Shown: positions 8,515-19,188, counted from the stretch's first letter. The stretch is 64,000 nt of DNA from Microvirga arvi (GCF_016892765.1 NZ_JAFEMD010000003.1:124001-188000), one strand, 5' to 3'. Numbers and translations are program-made. Notes: generated by a model not told the origin, from the letters alone.

Positions 8515-9921
8515 ATGCTTCGCCACTCTCGCCTGGCGCTCGCCGCCGCCCTGACCCTCCTGCCCCAGGCAGCCTTCGCGGCAGAGTTCGATGGCGCGAG
8601 CCTCGGCTTCGCATGGGCCCTGCCCTTCATCGGCATCCTCCTCTCCATCGCCCTGTTCCCGCTGCTGGCCTCCCATTTCTGGGAGCATCATCAGGGCAAG
8701 ATCGCGGCTCTGTGGGGGTTTTTGGTGCTGGTGCCCATGGCTCTCGTCTTCGGGCCGACGACGGCAATCCACGCCCTCGCCCACACGGCGCTCCTGGAGT
8801 ACATCCCGTTCATCCTGCTCCTGCTCGCCCTGTTCACGGTGGCGGGCGGCATCCTCGTGCGCGGCAACATCCATGGCGCGCCGGGCACCAACACGGTCCT
8901 TCTCGCCATCGGTACCGTGCTCGCCAGCTTCATCGGCACCACGGGCGCCTCCATGGTGATGATCCGCCCGGTGATGCGCGCCAACGACGACCGGCGGCAC
9001 AACATGCACGTGATCGTCTTCTTCATCTTCCTGGTGTCGAACATCGGCGGCTCGCTCACGCCGCTCGGCGACCCGCCGCTCTTCCTGGGCTTCCTGCGCG
9101 GCGTCGACTTCTTCTGGACGACCACGCACCTTCTGCCGGAGACGCTGTTCGCCAGCATCCTCCTGCTCGCCCTGTTCTTCGTGATCGATCTGGTGATCTA
9201 CAGGAAGGAAGGCCACGTGCGGCCCGATCCGACGCCGGACAATCCGGTGCGCGTCGTGGGCGGCATCAATTTCCTGCTGATCTTCATCATCATCGCCGCG
9301 ATCCTCATGAGCGCCACCATGGATCTCGGACGGGTCACCCTGCTCGGCGCAGAGATCGAGCTGGCCAATGCTTTGCGCGATCTCATCATGATCGCGGTCA
9401 CCATCATTTCGCTGAAAGTGACCCCGAAGGCGAACCGGATCGAGAACGGCTTCTCCTGGGGCCCGATCAAGGAAGTGGCGAAGCTCTTCGCCGGCATCTT
9501 CATCGCCATCATTCCGGTGCTCGCCATGCTGAAGGCCGGTGCGAACGGCGCCTTCGCGCCCCTCGTCGCCCTCGTGACCCATCCGGACGGCAGCGCCAAC
9601 AACGCCGCCTATTTCTGGCTCTCGGGCGGCCTCTCGTCGTTCCTCGACAACGCGCCGACCTACCTCGTGTTCTTCGAGCTCGCCGGCGGCAACCCGCAGC
9701 AGCTCATGACGACCGGCGCGCTGACCCTCACCGCGATCTCGGCGGGCGCCGTGTTCATGGGCGCCAACTCCTATATCGGCAATGCGCCCAACTTCATGGT
9801 CTATGCCATTGCCCGCGAAGGCGGCGTGAAGATGCCGAGCTTCTTTGGCTACCTGCTCTGGTCCGGCGCGATCCTAATCCCAACCTTCCTCATCCTGACG
9901 CTGCTGTTCTTCAGGGCTTAA
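8515..9921 (+). CDS. nhaD: NhaD-type sodium:proton antiporter (ion transporter superfamily)
   Basis: 468 residues with about a dozen hydrophobic segments. The N-terminus (MLRHSRLALAAALTLLPQAA..FAAEF) looks like a cleavable signal peptide or first membrane helix. A conserved GDPPLFLG motif at residues 185-192 sits after SNIGGSLTPL, and a second repeat has SSFLDNAPTYLVF and MGANSYIGNAPNFM. These paired motifs are characteristic of NhaD/ArsB-like antiporters, which swap Na+ (or Li+) for H+ across the inner membrane. I chose ATG 8515; a TTG at 8470 in the same frame would add 15 residues without a better ribosome-binding site. It is likely a salt/alkaline pH tolerance gene, monocistronic. Confidence 0.85.
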   Translation: MLRHSRLALAAALTLLPQAAFAAEFDGASLGFAWALPFIGILLSIALFPLLASHFWEHHQGKIAALWGFLVLVPMALVFGPTTAIHALAHTALLEYIPFILLLLALFTVAGGILVRGNIHGAPGTNTVLLAIGTVLASFIGTTGASMVMIRPVMRANDDRRHNMHVIVFFIFLVSNIGGSLTPLGDPPLFLGFLRGVDFFWTTTHLLPETLFASILLLALFFVIDLVIYRKEGHVRPDPTPDNPVRVVGGINFLLIFIIIAAILMSATMDLGRVTLLGAEIELANALRDLIMIAVTIISLKVTPKANRIENGFSWGPIKEVAKLFAGIFIAIIPVLAMLKAGANGAFAPLVALVTHPDGSANNAAYFWLSGGLSSFLDNAPTYLVFFELAGGNPQQLMTTGALTLTAISAGAVFMGANSYIGNAPNFMVYAIAREGGVKMPSFFGYLLWSGAILIPTFLILTLLFFRA

Positions 9922-9943
9922 AAAATCCGTCATTCCAGACGCC

Positions 9944-10033
9944 TGTCAGGCGATCCGGAATCGCAAGCCGTATAAAGCACCACTCTCATCACGCGATCCC
10001 GGGTTCTGCTGCGCAGCCCCGGGATGACGGCAG
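9944..10033. repeat. Palindromic intergenic repeats between convergent genes
   Basis: The gap between the convergent antiporter and flavoprotein genes holds a GATCCCGGG ... CCCCGGGATGACGG palindrome and an imperfect CGTCATTCCAGACGCC/GGCGATCCGGAAT repeat. Similar CCCGGGATGA palindromes recur in the window (for example 50272-50312 and 34155-34200). They are dispersed intergenic elements, possibly acting as bidirectional 3' stabilisers. Confidence 0.5.
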
Positions 10034-10034
10034 A

Positions 10035-11129
10035 CTAGGCGCCCAACCGATCCGCCACGTCCTCGGCGAGTGAGAGGCTGGAGGTCAGCCCCGGGCTTTC
10101 GATGCCGAAGAGGTGGACGAGGCCAGGCAGTCCATGCTCCGCCGGGCCGTCGATCATGAAGTCGGCGGCCTTCTCGCCCGGCCCGGTGAGCTTCGGGCGG
10201 ATGCCGGCATAATCGGGCACCAGCGCCCCGTCAGGCAATCCCGGCCAGTAGCGGCGGATGGCGGCGTAAAAGCTCTCCGCGCGGCTCGGATCGACCTCGT
10301 AACCCTCCCGTTCGATCCATTCCACGTCGGGCCCGAAGCGCATGCGGCCCGACAGGTCGAGGGTGACATGGGTGCCCAGGCCTCCGTCGACAGGCGACGG
10401 ATAGATGAGCCGCGAGAAGGCGGCTCTGCCGAGGCAGCCGAAGTAATTGCCCTTGGCGAGCACGAGCGGGGGCACGCGCGCGACCGGATAGTCCTCGGTT
10501 GCGCGGGCAAGGGCCTGCGCGCCGAGGCCCGCCGCGTTGACCACCGCGTCCACCATGATCCCGGCGGGGTCCGCGCCGCCGACCTGCACATTCCAGCCCG
10601 TTCCGCTGCGCACAAGACGCTCGGCCGGAGCATGGAAGGCGATGACGCCGCCGGCATCCTCCAGGTCGCCCTGCAATGCGAGCATGAGCGCGTGGCTGTC
10701 GACGATGCCGGTCTCACGGGACAGCACGGCCCCGGTGCAGGAGAGGTTCGGCTCAAGCCGCCGTGCCTCCTCGCCGGTCAGGAAGGAGAGGCCCTCGACG
10801 CCGTTCGCCAGCCCCTGCTCGTAGATGCCCTCGATCTTGGCCTGTTCGAGATCACCGGTGGCGACGATGAGCTTGCCGCATCTGGCATGCGGCACGCCAT
10901 GGCTCTCGCAGAAGGCATAGAGCCTGCGGCGTCCTTCAACGCAGTGGCGGGCGCGGAGCGAACCGGACCGGTAATACATCCCGGCATGGATCACCTCGCT
11001 GTTGCGCGAGGAGATTCCGTTGCCGATGCCACCGGTCGCCTCCGCCACGATCACATCGTGTCCGCGCAGGCTCAAACGCCGCGCGACGGCAAGCCCCACC
11101 ACGCCGGCGCCGATGACCAGAACGTTGAT
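10035..11129 (-). CDS. lhgO: FAD-dependent L-2-hydroxyglutarate oxidase-like protein (LhgO family) with non-canonical start
   Basis: About 364 residues of the DAO-type flavoprotein family. NVLVIGAGVVGLAVARR is the FAD dinucleotide fold. SSRNSEVIHAGMYY followed by GSLRARHCVEGR matches LhgO/L2HGDH enzymes, which oxidise L-2-hydroxyglutarate to 2-oxoglutarate and pass electrons to the membrane quinone pool. The first canonical start codon (GTG 11102) would cut off the GxGxxG motif, so it cannot be right. A perfect AGGAGG at 11135-11140 sits five bases before ATC (11129-11127); CTG 11120-11118 is the only other option. The frame is continuous with the upstream ATPase apart from its TAA. The gene is the last of a minus-strand group with that ATPase and the D-2-hydroxyacid dehydrogenase. 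Confidence 0.8.
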   Translation of the reverse strand: MNVLVIGAGVVGLAVARRLSLRGHDVIVAEATGGIGNGISSRNSEVIHAGMYYRSGSLRARHCVEGRRRLYAFCESHGVPHARCGKLIVATGDLEQAKIEGIYEQGLANGVEGLSFLTGEEARRLEPNLSCTGAVLSRETGIVDSHALMLALQGDLEDAGGVIAFHAPAERLVRSGTGWNVQVGGADPAGIMVDAVVNAAGLGAQALARATEDYPVARVPPLVLAKGNYFGCLGRAAFSRLIYPSPVDGGLGTHVTLDLSGRMRFGPDVEWIEREGYEVDPSRAESFYAAIRRYWPGLPDGALVPDYAGIRPKLTGPGEKAADFMIDGPAEHGLPGLVHLFGIESPGLTSSLSLAEDVADRLGA

Positions 11130-11150
11130 GGCTGCCTCCTGCGAAGGATT

Positions 11151-12206
<1,056 letters not shown>

Positions 12207-12313
12207 AGGGCTTCCCTCCAAATCGTCGTTGACCGGCACCTTTGGCCCGGCCGGATCATCGTAGGCACCTGCAGGAACGGGTCAAGCAGGCAGGCCGCTT
12301 CTTCCCAAATGAG

Positions 12314-13765
12314 CTAGCTTGAGCTCGGAAGATCCGACGGCAGATCCGCCTCCGGAGCCAGGACCTTGCCGGGGTTGAGGATGTTGTGCGGATCGAGGGT
12401 TCTTTTCAGCGTTCGCATCAGGTCCAGGGCCACCGGGTCCTTGTAGCGCGCCAGCTCGTCGCGCTTGATGAGGCCGATCCCGTGCTCGGCGGAGATCGAG
12501 CCGTTCATGCCGTCCACGATGTCATGAACGATCCGGTTGAACCGCTCCCATTGGCGTAAGAACGCCGCCTTCTCCATGCTGACGGGCTGGCTCAGGTTGA
12601 AGTGGATGTTGCCGTCCCCGAAATGCCCGAAGGCGCAGACGCGCACGCCGGGCATCGCTTCCTCGCAGGCCTGCGTTGCGGTGACGATGAAATCCGCCAC
12701 TCGGGAGACGGGCACGGCGACATCGTGCTTGATCGACCCGCCCTCGAGCCTCTGCACGTGGGCCAGGCTTTCCCTTAAGGTCCAGAGTGCATCGCCCTGG
12801 GCCTCGCTCGCGGCAAGGACGGCATCCTCCACGATTCCCGCCTCCAGCGCCTCGCCCAGGACCCTTTCGAGACGCTCGCGCAGGTCGATCCCGGGATCGG
12901 GCGACGACAGCTCGATCAGGGCATAGGCCTCGTGCTCGCCTGCAAGCGGACGGACGGCACCGGCGGCGTGCCTGAGAACGACCTGCAAGGCAAAGCGCGG
13001 CATGAATTCGAAGGCCGTCAGCTGGTCTCCCGTTCGCTGGCGCAGGCGCTCGAAAAGATCGAGCGCCGCATGGGGGGAGGCGCAGCCCACGAAGGCCACG
13101 GTGCGGGCCTTCGGATGGGGAAAGAGCTTCAGCACGGCGGCCGTGACGATGCCGAGCGTTCCCTCCGAGCCGATGAAGAGGTTCTTGAGATCATAGCCCA
13201 TGTTGTCCTTGCGCAGGCCTTTCAGCCCGTTCCAGATCCGCCCGTCGGCGAGCACGACCTCGAGCCCGAGAACGAGGTCGCGGGTATTGCCGTAGCGCAG
13301 CACGTTCACACCGCCGGCATTGGTGGCGATGTTGCCGCCGATCCGGCACGAGCCCTCGGAGGCGAGCGACAGGGGGAAGAGGCAATCCGCCTTCTCCGCC
13401 TCGTCCTGCACCGCCTTCAGGATGCAGCCAGCCTCGACCGTGATGGTGGCGTTGAAGGGATCGACCTCGCGGATGCGGTCGAGCCTTTCGAGCGACAGGA
13501 CGATGCCGCTGCGCGGAACGCCGCCGCCCACAAGGCCCGTGTTGCCACCCTGAGGCACGATCGCGACACCGGCTTTCGCGCATTCGCGAACGACGAAAGC
13601 TACGTCTTCCGTGCTGCCGGGACGGACGACGGCCATCGCCGTGCCGCGATAGAGCTTCCGCTCCTCGACGAGATAGCCTTCCATGGCAACAGAATCGCGG
13701 ATGACCTGCTGGTTGCCCAAGCGCTGGGACAGGCTGTCGAGCAGTTCGAGGTGGGTGTCGGGCAT
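12314..13765 (-). CDS. FAD-linked D-2-hydroxyacid dehydrogenase (D-2-hydroxyglutarate dehydrogenase/GlcD type)
   Basis: 483 residues. The PCMH-type FAD-binding half has VPQGGNTGLVGGGVP and ASEGSCRIGGNIATNAGG, the paired pyrophosphate loops of the vanillyl-alcohol oxidase superfamily. The C-terminal half carries FGHFGDGNIHFNLSQP and SAEHGIGLIKRDEL, the metal/substrate-binding motifs of GlcD, D-lactate and D-2-hydroxyglutarate dehydrogenases. It oxidises a D-2-hydroxyacid to the 2-oxoacid. I favour ATG 13765 over GTG 13777; neither has a strong ribosome-binding site. It heads the group that ends in the LhgO-like enzyme, so the two may handle opposite enantiomers of 2-hydroxyglutarate. That pairing is inference from context. 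Confidence 0.85.
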   Translation of the reverse strand: MPDTHLELLDSLSQRLGNQQVIRDSVAMEGYLVEERKLYRGTAMAVVRPGSTEDVAFVVRECAKAGVAIVPQGGNTGLVGGGVPRSGIVLSLERLDRIREVDPFNATITVEAGCILKAVQDEAEKADCLFPLSLASEGSCRIGGNIATNAGGVNVLRYGNTRDLVLGLEVVLADGRIWNGLKGLRKDNMGYDLKNLFIGSEGTLGIVTAAVLKLFPHPKARTVAFVGCASPHAALDLFERLRQRTGDQLTAFEFMPRFALQVVLRHAAGAVRPLAGEHEAYALIELSSPDPGIDLRERLERVLGEALEAGIVEDAVLAASEAQGDALWTLRESLAHVQRLEGGSIKHDVAVPVSRVADFIVTATQACEEAMPGVRVCAFGHFGDGNIHFNLSQPVSMEKAAFLRQWERFNRIVHDIVDGMNGSISAEHGIGLIKRDELARYKDPVALDLMRTLKRTLDPHNILNPGKVLAPEADLPSDLPSSS

Positions 13766-13775
13766 CGGGAGCACC

Positions 13776-13802
13776 AAAAGAAAAAGGCGGCCAGAGGCCG
13801 CC
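13776..13802 (-). terminator. Intrinsic terminator downstream of pckA
   Basis: On the minus strand GGCGGCC-TCT-GGCCGCC is followed by TTTTTCTTTT. It lies about 150 bases past the pckA stop and immediately before the D-2-hydroxyacid dehydrogenase start, so it separates the two genes. Confidence 0.8.
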
Positions 13803-13820
13803 TTCTACACGATTTCAGCG

Positions 13821-13927
13821 CATCGTGCGGAAAAGTGGATCCGGTTTTCCGGTCCACACGATGCGCAAGTTAAGAATGAGCATCGGATAGATCCCAAAAG
13901 TGCATTCCACTTTTGGGTCCGATGCTC
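13821..13927. repeat. Pair of palindromic dispersed elements
   Basis: Two adjacent palindromes lie in the pckA 3' region. The first is CATCGTG-CGGAAAA-GTGGATC ... TTTTCCG-GTCCAC-ACGATG (13821-13863). The second is a nested perfect hairpin: GAGCATCGGA (13878-13887), CCCAAAAGTG (13893-13902), CACTTTTGGG (13908-13917), TCCGATGCTC (13918-13927). The second could form a 20-bp stem with a 5-base bulge and 5-base loop. They resemble the AAAAGTGG-type repeats scattered through Rhizobiales genomes. Confidence 0.6.
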
Positions 13928-13949
13928 GAGAAGAGATAACTCTCAGGCT

Positions 13950-15560
13950 TTAGGCCGCGATCGAGGTCTGCGGCCCTGCGGAGCGCACGTCGGAATCCAC
14001 GTGACCTTCGAAGCGCTTGAAGTTCTCGTTGAACATATCGATCAGGCGCTTGGCGGTCTCGGCGAACTCCGCCTTGTTCTGCCAGGTCTTCACCGGATAC
14101 AGGATGTGCGGCTCGACGCCGGGCACCGAGGTCGGCACCGCAAAGCCGAAATAGGGATCGCGGCGGAAATCGGCGCGGGAGAGCGAACCGTCGAGGGCTG
14201 CGGTGAGCAGACGGCGGGTGACGCGGATCGGCATGCGCCGGCCCACCCCATACTTGCCGCCGGTCCAGCCCGTGTTGACGAGCCAGCAATCCACATGGTG
14301 CTTGGCGATGAGGTCGCGCAGCAGGTTGCCATAGACGGACGGATGCCGCGGCATGAAGGGTGCGCCGAAGCAGGTGGAGAAGGTGGCCTCCGGATCCTTC
14401 ACGCCCTTCTCCGTGCCCGCCACCTTCGCGGTGTAGCCGGAGAGGAAGTGGTACATGGCCTCGGCCGGAGTCAGCTTCGCGATGGGAGGCAGGACGCCGA
14501 AGGCATCGCAGGTGAGCATCACGATGTTCTTCGGAATGCCGGCGCGGCCCGTGGCGCTCGCGTTGGGAATGAAGTCGAGCGGATAGGCGCAGCGCGTGTT
14601 CTCCGTCCTCGAGGCGTCGTCGAAATCGGGGATGCGCGTAGTCGGATCGATCACCACGTTCTCCAGCACCGTGCCGAAACGCTCGGTGGTCGAGAAGATT
14701 TCGGGCTCCGCCTCGCGGGACAGGCGGATGGTCTTGGCATAGCAGCCGCCCTCGAAGTTGAAGACGCCTTTCTGGCCCCAGCCATGCTCGTCGTCGCCGA
14801 GCAGGATGCGGTTCGGATCGGCCGAGAGCGTGGTCTTTCCGGTGCCCGAGAGGCCGAAGAACACGGCCACGTCGCCCTCCTTGCCCACATTGGCGGAGCA
14901 ATGCATGGGCATGACGTTCTGCGACGGCAGCACGTAGTTGAGATAGGTGAAGACCGACTTCTTCATCTCGCCCGCATAGGACGTGCCGCCGATAAGCACG
15001 ATCTTGCGCTTGAAGTCGCAGGCGATGACCGTCTCGGAGCGGCAGCCGTGGCGGGCCGGATCGGCCTTGAAGGACGGCAGGTCGATGATGGTCAGCCCCG
15101 GCACGTAATCGGCGAGCTCGCCCTGCTCGGGACGGATCAGGAGGTTGCGGATGAAAAGGGAGTGCCAGGCATATTCCGTGAAGACCCGCGCCTTGACCCG
15201 GTAGGCCGGATCGGCGCCGCCGTAGAGGTCCTGCGCGAACAGCTCCCTGCCCTCGGCATGGGCGAGGAAGTCGGCTAGCAGGGTGTCGAAGTGGCCGGGC
15301 GTGATGGAACCGTTGTTGTCCCACCAGACGGTGCTTTCCGTGGTCTCGTCGCGCACCACGAACTTGTCCTTGGGCGAGCGGCCCGTATGGATCCCGGTCT
15401 CGGCCAGAAGCGCGCCACCCTTCACGAGCTTGGTCTCGCCCCGCGTGAGGGATTGCTCATAGAGCGAAGGCGCCTCAAGATTCCAGTAGACCCGTTTGAG
15501 ATTGCGGAGGCCGGAGGCCTCAGCGCCCTGTGCGCTGTTGAAGACGCCGATATTTTCCAC
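13950..15560 (-). CDS. pckA: Phosphoenolpyruvate carboxykinase (ATP)
   Basis: 536 residues with the full ATP-dependent PEPCK signature set. [14 protein letters not shown] lies near the N-terminus. [14 protein letters not shown] is the substrate/metal segment, [11 protein letters not shown] is the P-loop at about 237-247, and [10 protein letters not shown] is the kinase-2 motif. It converts oxaloacetate plus ATP to phosphoenolpyruvate, the committing step of gluconeogenesis from C4 acids. I chose GTG 15560 (GTGGAAAATATC) because AGGAG lies 9 bases upstream and the length matches rhizobial PckA; GTG 15587 is the alternative. Divergence from chvI is a conserved rhizobial arrangement, and ChvI has been reported to influence pckA in relatives. 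Confidence 0.95.
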   Translation of the reverse strand: MENIGVFNSAQGAEASGLRNLKRVYWNLEAPSLYEQSLTRGETKLVKGGALLAETGIHTGRSPKDKFVVRDETTESTVWWDNNGSITPGHFDTLLADFLAHAEGRELFAQDLYGGADPAYRVKARVFTEYAWHSLFIRNLLIRPEQGELADYVPGLTIIDLPSFKADPARHGCRSETVIACDFKRKIVLIGGTSYAGEMKKSVFTYLNYVLPSQNVMPMHCSANVGKEGDVAVFFGLSGTGKTTLSADPNRILLGDDEHGWGQKGVFNFEGGCYAKTIRLSREAEPEIFSTTERFGTVLENVVIDPTTRIPDFDDASRTENTRCAYPLDFIPNASATGRAGIPKNIVMLTCDAFGVLPPIAKLTPAEAMYHFLSGYTAKVAGTEKGVKDPEATFSTCFGAPFMPRHPSVYGNLLRDLIAKHHVDCWLVNTGWTGGKYGVGRRMPIRVTRRLLTAALDGSLSRADFRRDPYFGFAVPTSVPGVEPHILYPVKTWQNKAEFAETAKRLIDMFNENFKRFEGHVDSDVRSAGPQTSIAA

Positions 15561-16086
15561 GGAAGACTTCTCCTGATTGCCAGTCACCGCGCAGCCGGAT
15601 GTGCCGCCGTCCGATGGCCGTCACTTGGGGTGGATCAAACAATGCGGCGGAAACCGTACCGTCTCGCTTGAACATAGAACCTTCTTTAGGTCAGCTGACG
15701 GGACCGTCAACTCAAGTCGTTTCATCGCATTCTATTTTCGCCGAAACCAGATCTCAATCACCCGCTGTTCCGGGGATTTTCAGGGTTTGGGAGGGTTCTT
15801 TCGTATGATTGACAGCTTCTCCCAGCGGAAATCCCGGTTTCTCAGAGCGGGACTGCCTGCGCGCTTTGCGCCAGGGGCAACCTTTCCATTCCGTAAGAGT
15901 GCGTCCATCCCCGGTTGAAGCGACAGATCCTAGACCCCACTATCAGGACCACCCCTGGTCCTCGCCCAGGGGAAAACCATATTCATGCCACGAGAAAGGC
16001 GCAGTTGGGGACATTTTAAGGCCCTCTGCGTTGTCAGACGAGACACAGTAGCTGACTTTCGTCCGTGCCAAGCTAAGGAAGAGTTC
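15561..16086. promoter_or_regulatory. Divergent pckA-chvI intergenic region
   Basis: 526 bases with no credible gene. On the minus strand TTGACG followed after 16 bases by TAAAGA (about 15686-15713) is a plausible pckA promoter. It contains the 10-base palindrome GTCAGCTGAC (15690-15699) between the two boxes, a candidate operator. On the plus strand an AGGAAGAG ribosome-binding site precedes chvI. An imperfect CCCCTGG/CCAGGGG hairpin at 15950-15974 lies in the chvI leader. Confidence 0.4.
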
Positions 16087-16785
16087 ATGCCAACGATCGC
16101 CCTTGTCGATGACGATCGCAACATCCTGACCTCTGTTTCCATCGCCCTCGAGGCGGAGGGCTACCGCATCCAGACCTATACGGACGGGGCCTCGGCTCTG
16201 GACGGGCTCAAGCATGCCCCGCCGGATCTGGCCATCTTCGACATCAAGATGCCGCGCATGGACGGCATGGAGCTGCTGCGCCGCCTGCGGCAAAAATCGG
16301 ACCTTCCCGTGATCTTCCTGACCTCGAAGGACGAGGAGATCGACGAATTGTTCGGCCTCAAGATGGGCGCCGACGACTTCATCCGGAAGCCCTTCTCGCA
16401 GCGTCTCCTGGTCGAGCGCGTGAAGGCGGTGCTGCGCCGCTTCGCCCCCAAGGACCAGAGCGCCCCAAAGGAAGCCGATCCGAAGGCCCTGGAGCGGGGT
16501 CAGCTCAAGATGGATCCGGAGCGCCATGCCTGTACCTGGAAGGGCGAGCCGGTCACCCTGACCGTGACGGAGTTCCTGATCCTGCAGGCTCTCGCCACAC
16601 GCCCGGGGGTGGTGAAAAGCCGCAACGCGCTCATGGATGCGGCCTATGACGATCAGGTCTATGTGGACGACCGGACCATCGACAGTCACATCAAGCGCCT
16701 GCGCAAGAAGTTCAAGTCGGTTGACCAGAGTTTCGAAATGATCGAGACCCTTTACGGCGTGGGCTACCGCTTCAAGGAAGGCTGA
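16087..16785 (+). CDS. chvI: Two-component response regulator ChvI (OmpR family)
   Basis: 232 residues. A receiver domain with acidic pocket VDDD (7-10), phospho-acceptor Asp52 in [10 protein letters not shown], the switch residue T/S in FLTSKD and a conserved Lys in IRKPF is followed by an OmpR-type winged-helix domain ([11 protein letters not shown] ... [18 protein letters not shown]). It is the partner of ChvG immediately downstream. In Rhizobiales, ExoS/ChvG-ChvI governs acid and envelope stress, exopolysaccharide versus motility, and host interaction. Start ATG 16087 has AGGAAGAG 6 bases upstream; longer frames lack support. Its synteny with hprK and pckA makes the assignment firm. Confidence 0.95.
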   Translation: MPTIALVDDDRNILTSVSIALEAEGYRIQTYTDGASALDGLKHAPPDLAIFDIKMPRMDGMELLRRLRQKSDLPVIFLTSKDEEIDELFGLKMGADDFIRKPFSQRLLVERVKAVLRRFAPKDQSAPKEADPKALERGQLKMDPERHACTWKGEPVTLTVTEFLILQALATRPGVVKSRNALMDAAYDDQVYVDDRTIDSHIKRLRKKFKSVDQSFEMIETLYGVGYRFKEG

Positions 16786-16858
16786 GCCCATTGAGGGCTC
16801 AGGCAGCCCGGCGCGCAACCTGGAAAGACCGTCATGGTCCGGTGCCTTCCATCGGGTC

Positions 16859-18736
16859 ATGAGTCAAGCGAGTGGCATGAAGGCTGACCCCATCCACGCC
16901 GAGGCGGCATTCGACGATCCGCCTGCCCCCCATGGCGTCCTGGCCCGGCTGAAGCATTTCGGCCGCATGCTGGTGCAGCGCGCCTCGTCGAGCCTGACGC
17001 GCCGGATCGTCGTGCTCAACCTCGCCGGTCTGGTGGCCCTGCTGATAGGCTTCCTCTATCTCAACCAGTTCCGCGAGGGCCTCATCGAGGCGCGGGTGCA
17101 GAGCCTGCTCACCCAGGGCGAGATCATCGCCGGCGCGATCGCCGGTTCCGCGACGGTGGAGACCAACACCATCACCATCGATCCGGACCAGCTGCTGCAG
17201 ATGCAGGCCGGAGAGACGGAGCGGTTCAACGACGAATCCCTCTCGTCGCTCGAATTCTCCATCAACCCCGAGCGCGTCGCGCCCCTGTTGCGCCGGCTGG
17301 TGACGCCGACCAAGACCCGCGCCCGCATCTTCGACCGGGAGGGCATGCTTCTCCTCGATTCCCGGTCGTTCTATTCCCGCGGCGACATCCTGCGCATGGA
17401 CCTTCCTCCCGTCGCCACCGTGGAGGACACGATGACCGCCATGGAGCGCACCTGGAACAGCATCCGCAAGATGTTCCGGCGCACCAAGCGCCCTGTGCTA
17501 GAGGAGGCGGGGCCGATCAACGGCAAGTCCCTGGCAGAGGTGCAGCAGGCCTTCGGAGGCCAGCAGGCGAGCGTGGTGCGCGTCAACAACCGCGGTGAGA
17601 CCATCGTGTCGGTGGCCGTGCCGATCCAGCGCTTCCGCACGGTTCAGGGCGCGCTCCTGCTCTCGACCCAGGAAGGCGACATCGACGCCATCATCGCCTC
17701 GGAGCGCTTCGCCCTGCTCCAGGTCTTCCTGGTGGCCGCCATCGTGATGATCGTGCTGTCGCTGTTTCTCGCCGGCGCCATCGCGGGTCCTGTCCGGCGC
17801 TTGGCGGAAGCGGCCGAACGGGTGCGCTGGGGCACGAAATCGCGCCAGGAAATTCCCGACTTCACCGGCCGCGCCGACGAGATCGGCCACCTGTCGGGCG
17901 CCCTGCGCGACATGACCAGGGCGCTCTACAACCGGATCGACGCCATCGAGAGCTTCGCAGCGGATGTGGCGCACGAACTGAAGAACCCGCTCACGTCGCT
18001 GCGCAGCGCCGTGGAGACCCTGCCGCTCGCCCGCAGCGATGATTCCCGCCAGCGGCTCCTGTCGATCATCCAGCACGACGTAAAACGCCTCGACCGGCTG
18101 ATCAGCGACATCTCGGACGCCTCGCGCCTCGATGCGGAGCTTGCCCGCGCCGATGCCGAACCCGTGGACATGGTGCGCCTGCTCGAGGCGGTGGTGTCGG
18201 TGGCCAACGAGCGCCGCCAGGAGCACGACGCGCTCATCACGCTGAATATCGACAATGCGGCCAAGAACCGTGACGCCTTCCTGGTGCTCGGCCATGACAG
18301 CCGCCTGGGGCAGGTCTTCAACAACCTGCTCGACAACGCCCGCTCGTTCTCGCCGCCCGACGAGGCCGTCAGGGTGTCCATGCGCCGGCGCCGGAACGAG
18401 GTCGAAATCCTGGTCGAGGACAGGGGTCCCGGCATCGAGCCCGATGCCCTCGACCGCATCTTCGAGCGCTTCTACACCGACCGGCCCGAACAGGGCTTCG
18501 GCCAGAATTCGGGCCTGGGGCTGTCCATCTCCCGCCAGATCATCGAGGCCCACCGGGGCACGATCCGGGCCGAGAACCGGCTTGGAGCCCCCGACGAGAG
18601 CGGCGAGCCCAGCCGTCTCGGCGCCCGCTTCGTCATCCGCCTCCCCGTCGAAGGGGCCAGGGCCCGGAAGGACCAGGGGAGAAAAGGCAAGGACCGGGTG
18701 AAGCGCGAGCGCGAAGCGGGGAAGGCAGAGCCTTGA
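16859..18736 (+). CDS. chvG: Sensor histidine kinase ChvG
   Basis: 625 residues. A cytoplasmic N-terminal tail precedes TM1 (about 48-66), a periplasmic sensor domain (about 67-285), TM2 (about 286-310) and a HAMP domain. The HisKA H-box is DVAHELKNPLTSL with His372. The ATPase domain shows N-box FNNLLDNARSF, G1 VEDRGPGIEP and G2 NSGLGLSISRQI. It autophosphorylates on His372 and passes phosphate to ChvI. In rhizobia the periplasmic regulator ExoR restrains this kinase; exoR is not in the window. The basic Arg/Lys-rich tail runs into the hprK start by a 4-base overlap, so ChvG and HprK are translationally coupled. Confidence 0.95.
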   Translation: MSQASGMKADPIHAEAAFDDPPAPHGVLARLKHFGRMLVQRASSSLTRRIVVLNLAGLVALLIGFLYLNQFREGLIEARVQSLLTQGEIIAGAIAGSATVETNTITIDPDQLLQMQAGETERFNDESLSSLEFSINPERVAPLLRRLVTPTKTRARIFDREGMLLLDSRSFYSRGDILRMDLPPVATVEDTMTAMERTWNSIRKMFRRTKRPVLEEAGPINGKSLAEVQQAFGGQQASVVRVNNRGETIVSVAVPIQRFRTVQGALLLSTQEGDIDAIIASERFALLQVFLVAAIVMIVLSLFLAGAIAGPVRRLAEAAERVRWGTKSRQEIPDFTGRADEIGHLSGALRDMTRALYNRIDAIESFAADVAHELKNPLTSLRSAVETLPLARSDDSRQRLLSIIQHDVKRLDRLISDISDASRLDAELARADAEPVDMVRLLEAVVSVANERRQEHDALITLNIDNAAKNRDAFLVLGHDSRLGQVFNNLLDNARSFSPPDEAVRVSMRRRRNEVEILVEDRGPGIEPDALDRIFERFYTDRPEQGFGQNSGLGLSISRQIIEAHRGTIRAENRLGAPDESGEPSRLGARFVIRLPVEGARARKDQGRKGKDRVKREREAGKAEP

Positions 18737-19188
18737 GCGACGCGCAGACCATCCACGCGGGCTGCGTGCTCGTCGGCGAGGCCGGGCTGCTGATCCGCGG
18801 CGTGTCGGGCTCCGGCAAATCGACCCTGGCCCGTGAGGTGCTGTCCTGCATCCGCCAGGTCGGCGGCTTCGCCCGGCTTGTCAGCGACGACCGGACCCGT
18901 ATCGAGGCCCGGCACGGTCGCCTCGTGGCCTCTCCGGTGAAGCCGCTTAACGGATGCATCGAAGTGTTCGGCCTCGGCATCGTCCGGCAGTCCCATGAGC
19001 CGGCTGCCGTCATCCGCCTGGTGATCGATCTCTGCGAGAGCCTGCCGCGCTATCCGGAAGAGCTTGACAGGCATGCTGCCCTCTGCGGCGTCATGGTCCC
19101 TCGCGTCCGCATGCAGGCCGGGGCAGTCTCGGCGGACATCGCCTTGGGCTGCCTGAGTGGTGTTTGCGACACGGTAGTGACACTGTGA
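18733..19188 (+). CDS. hprK: HPr kinase/phosphorylase, short alphaproteobacterial form
   Basis: 151 residues, only the catalytic domain, as is usual in Alphaproteobacteria; Firmicute HprK is about twice as long. The Walker A GVSGSGKST (23-31) and LVSDDRTRIEARHGRL carry the HprK signature. It phosphorylates or dephosphorylates a serine in HPr, encoded two genes downstream. Start is TTG 18733, overlapping the chvG stop by 4 bases. Known rhizobial systems link HprK to control of the regulatory PTS rather than sugar uptake. Confidence 0.92.
   Translation: MSDAQTIHAGCVLVGEAGLLIRGVSGSGKSTLAREVLSCIRQVGGFARLVSDDRTRIEARHGRLVASPVKPLNGCIEVFGLGIVRQSHEPAAVIRLVIDLCESLPRYPEELDRHAALCGVMVPRVRMQAGAVSADIALGCLSGVCDTVVTL

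Noticed and set aside
13683..15278. 531-residue plus-strand frame opposite pckA
   Set aside because: Antisense shadow of a clear pckA; His/Arg/Ala-rich composition typical of reverse-frame translation.
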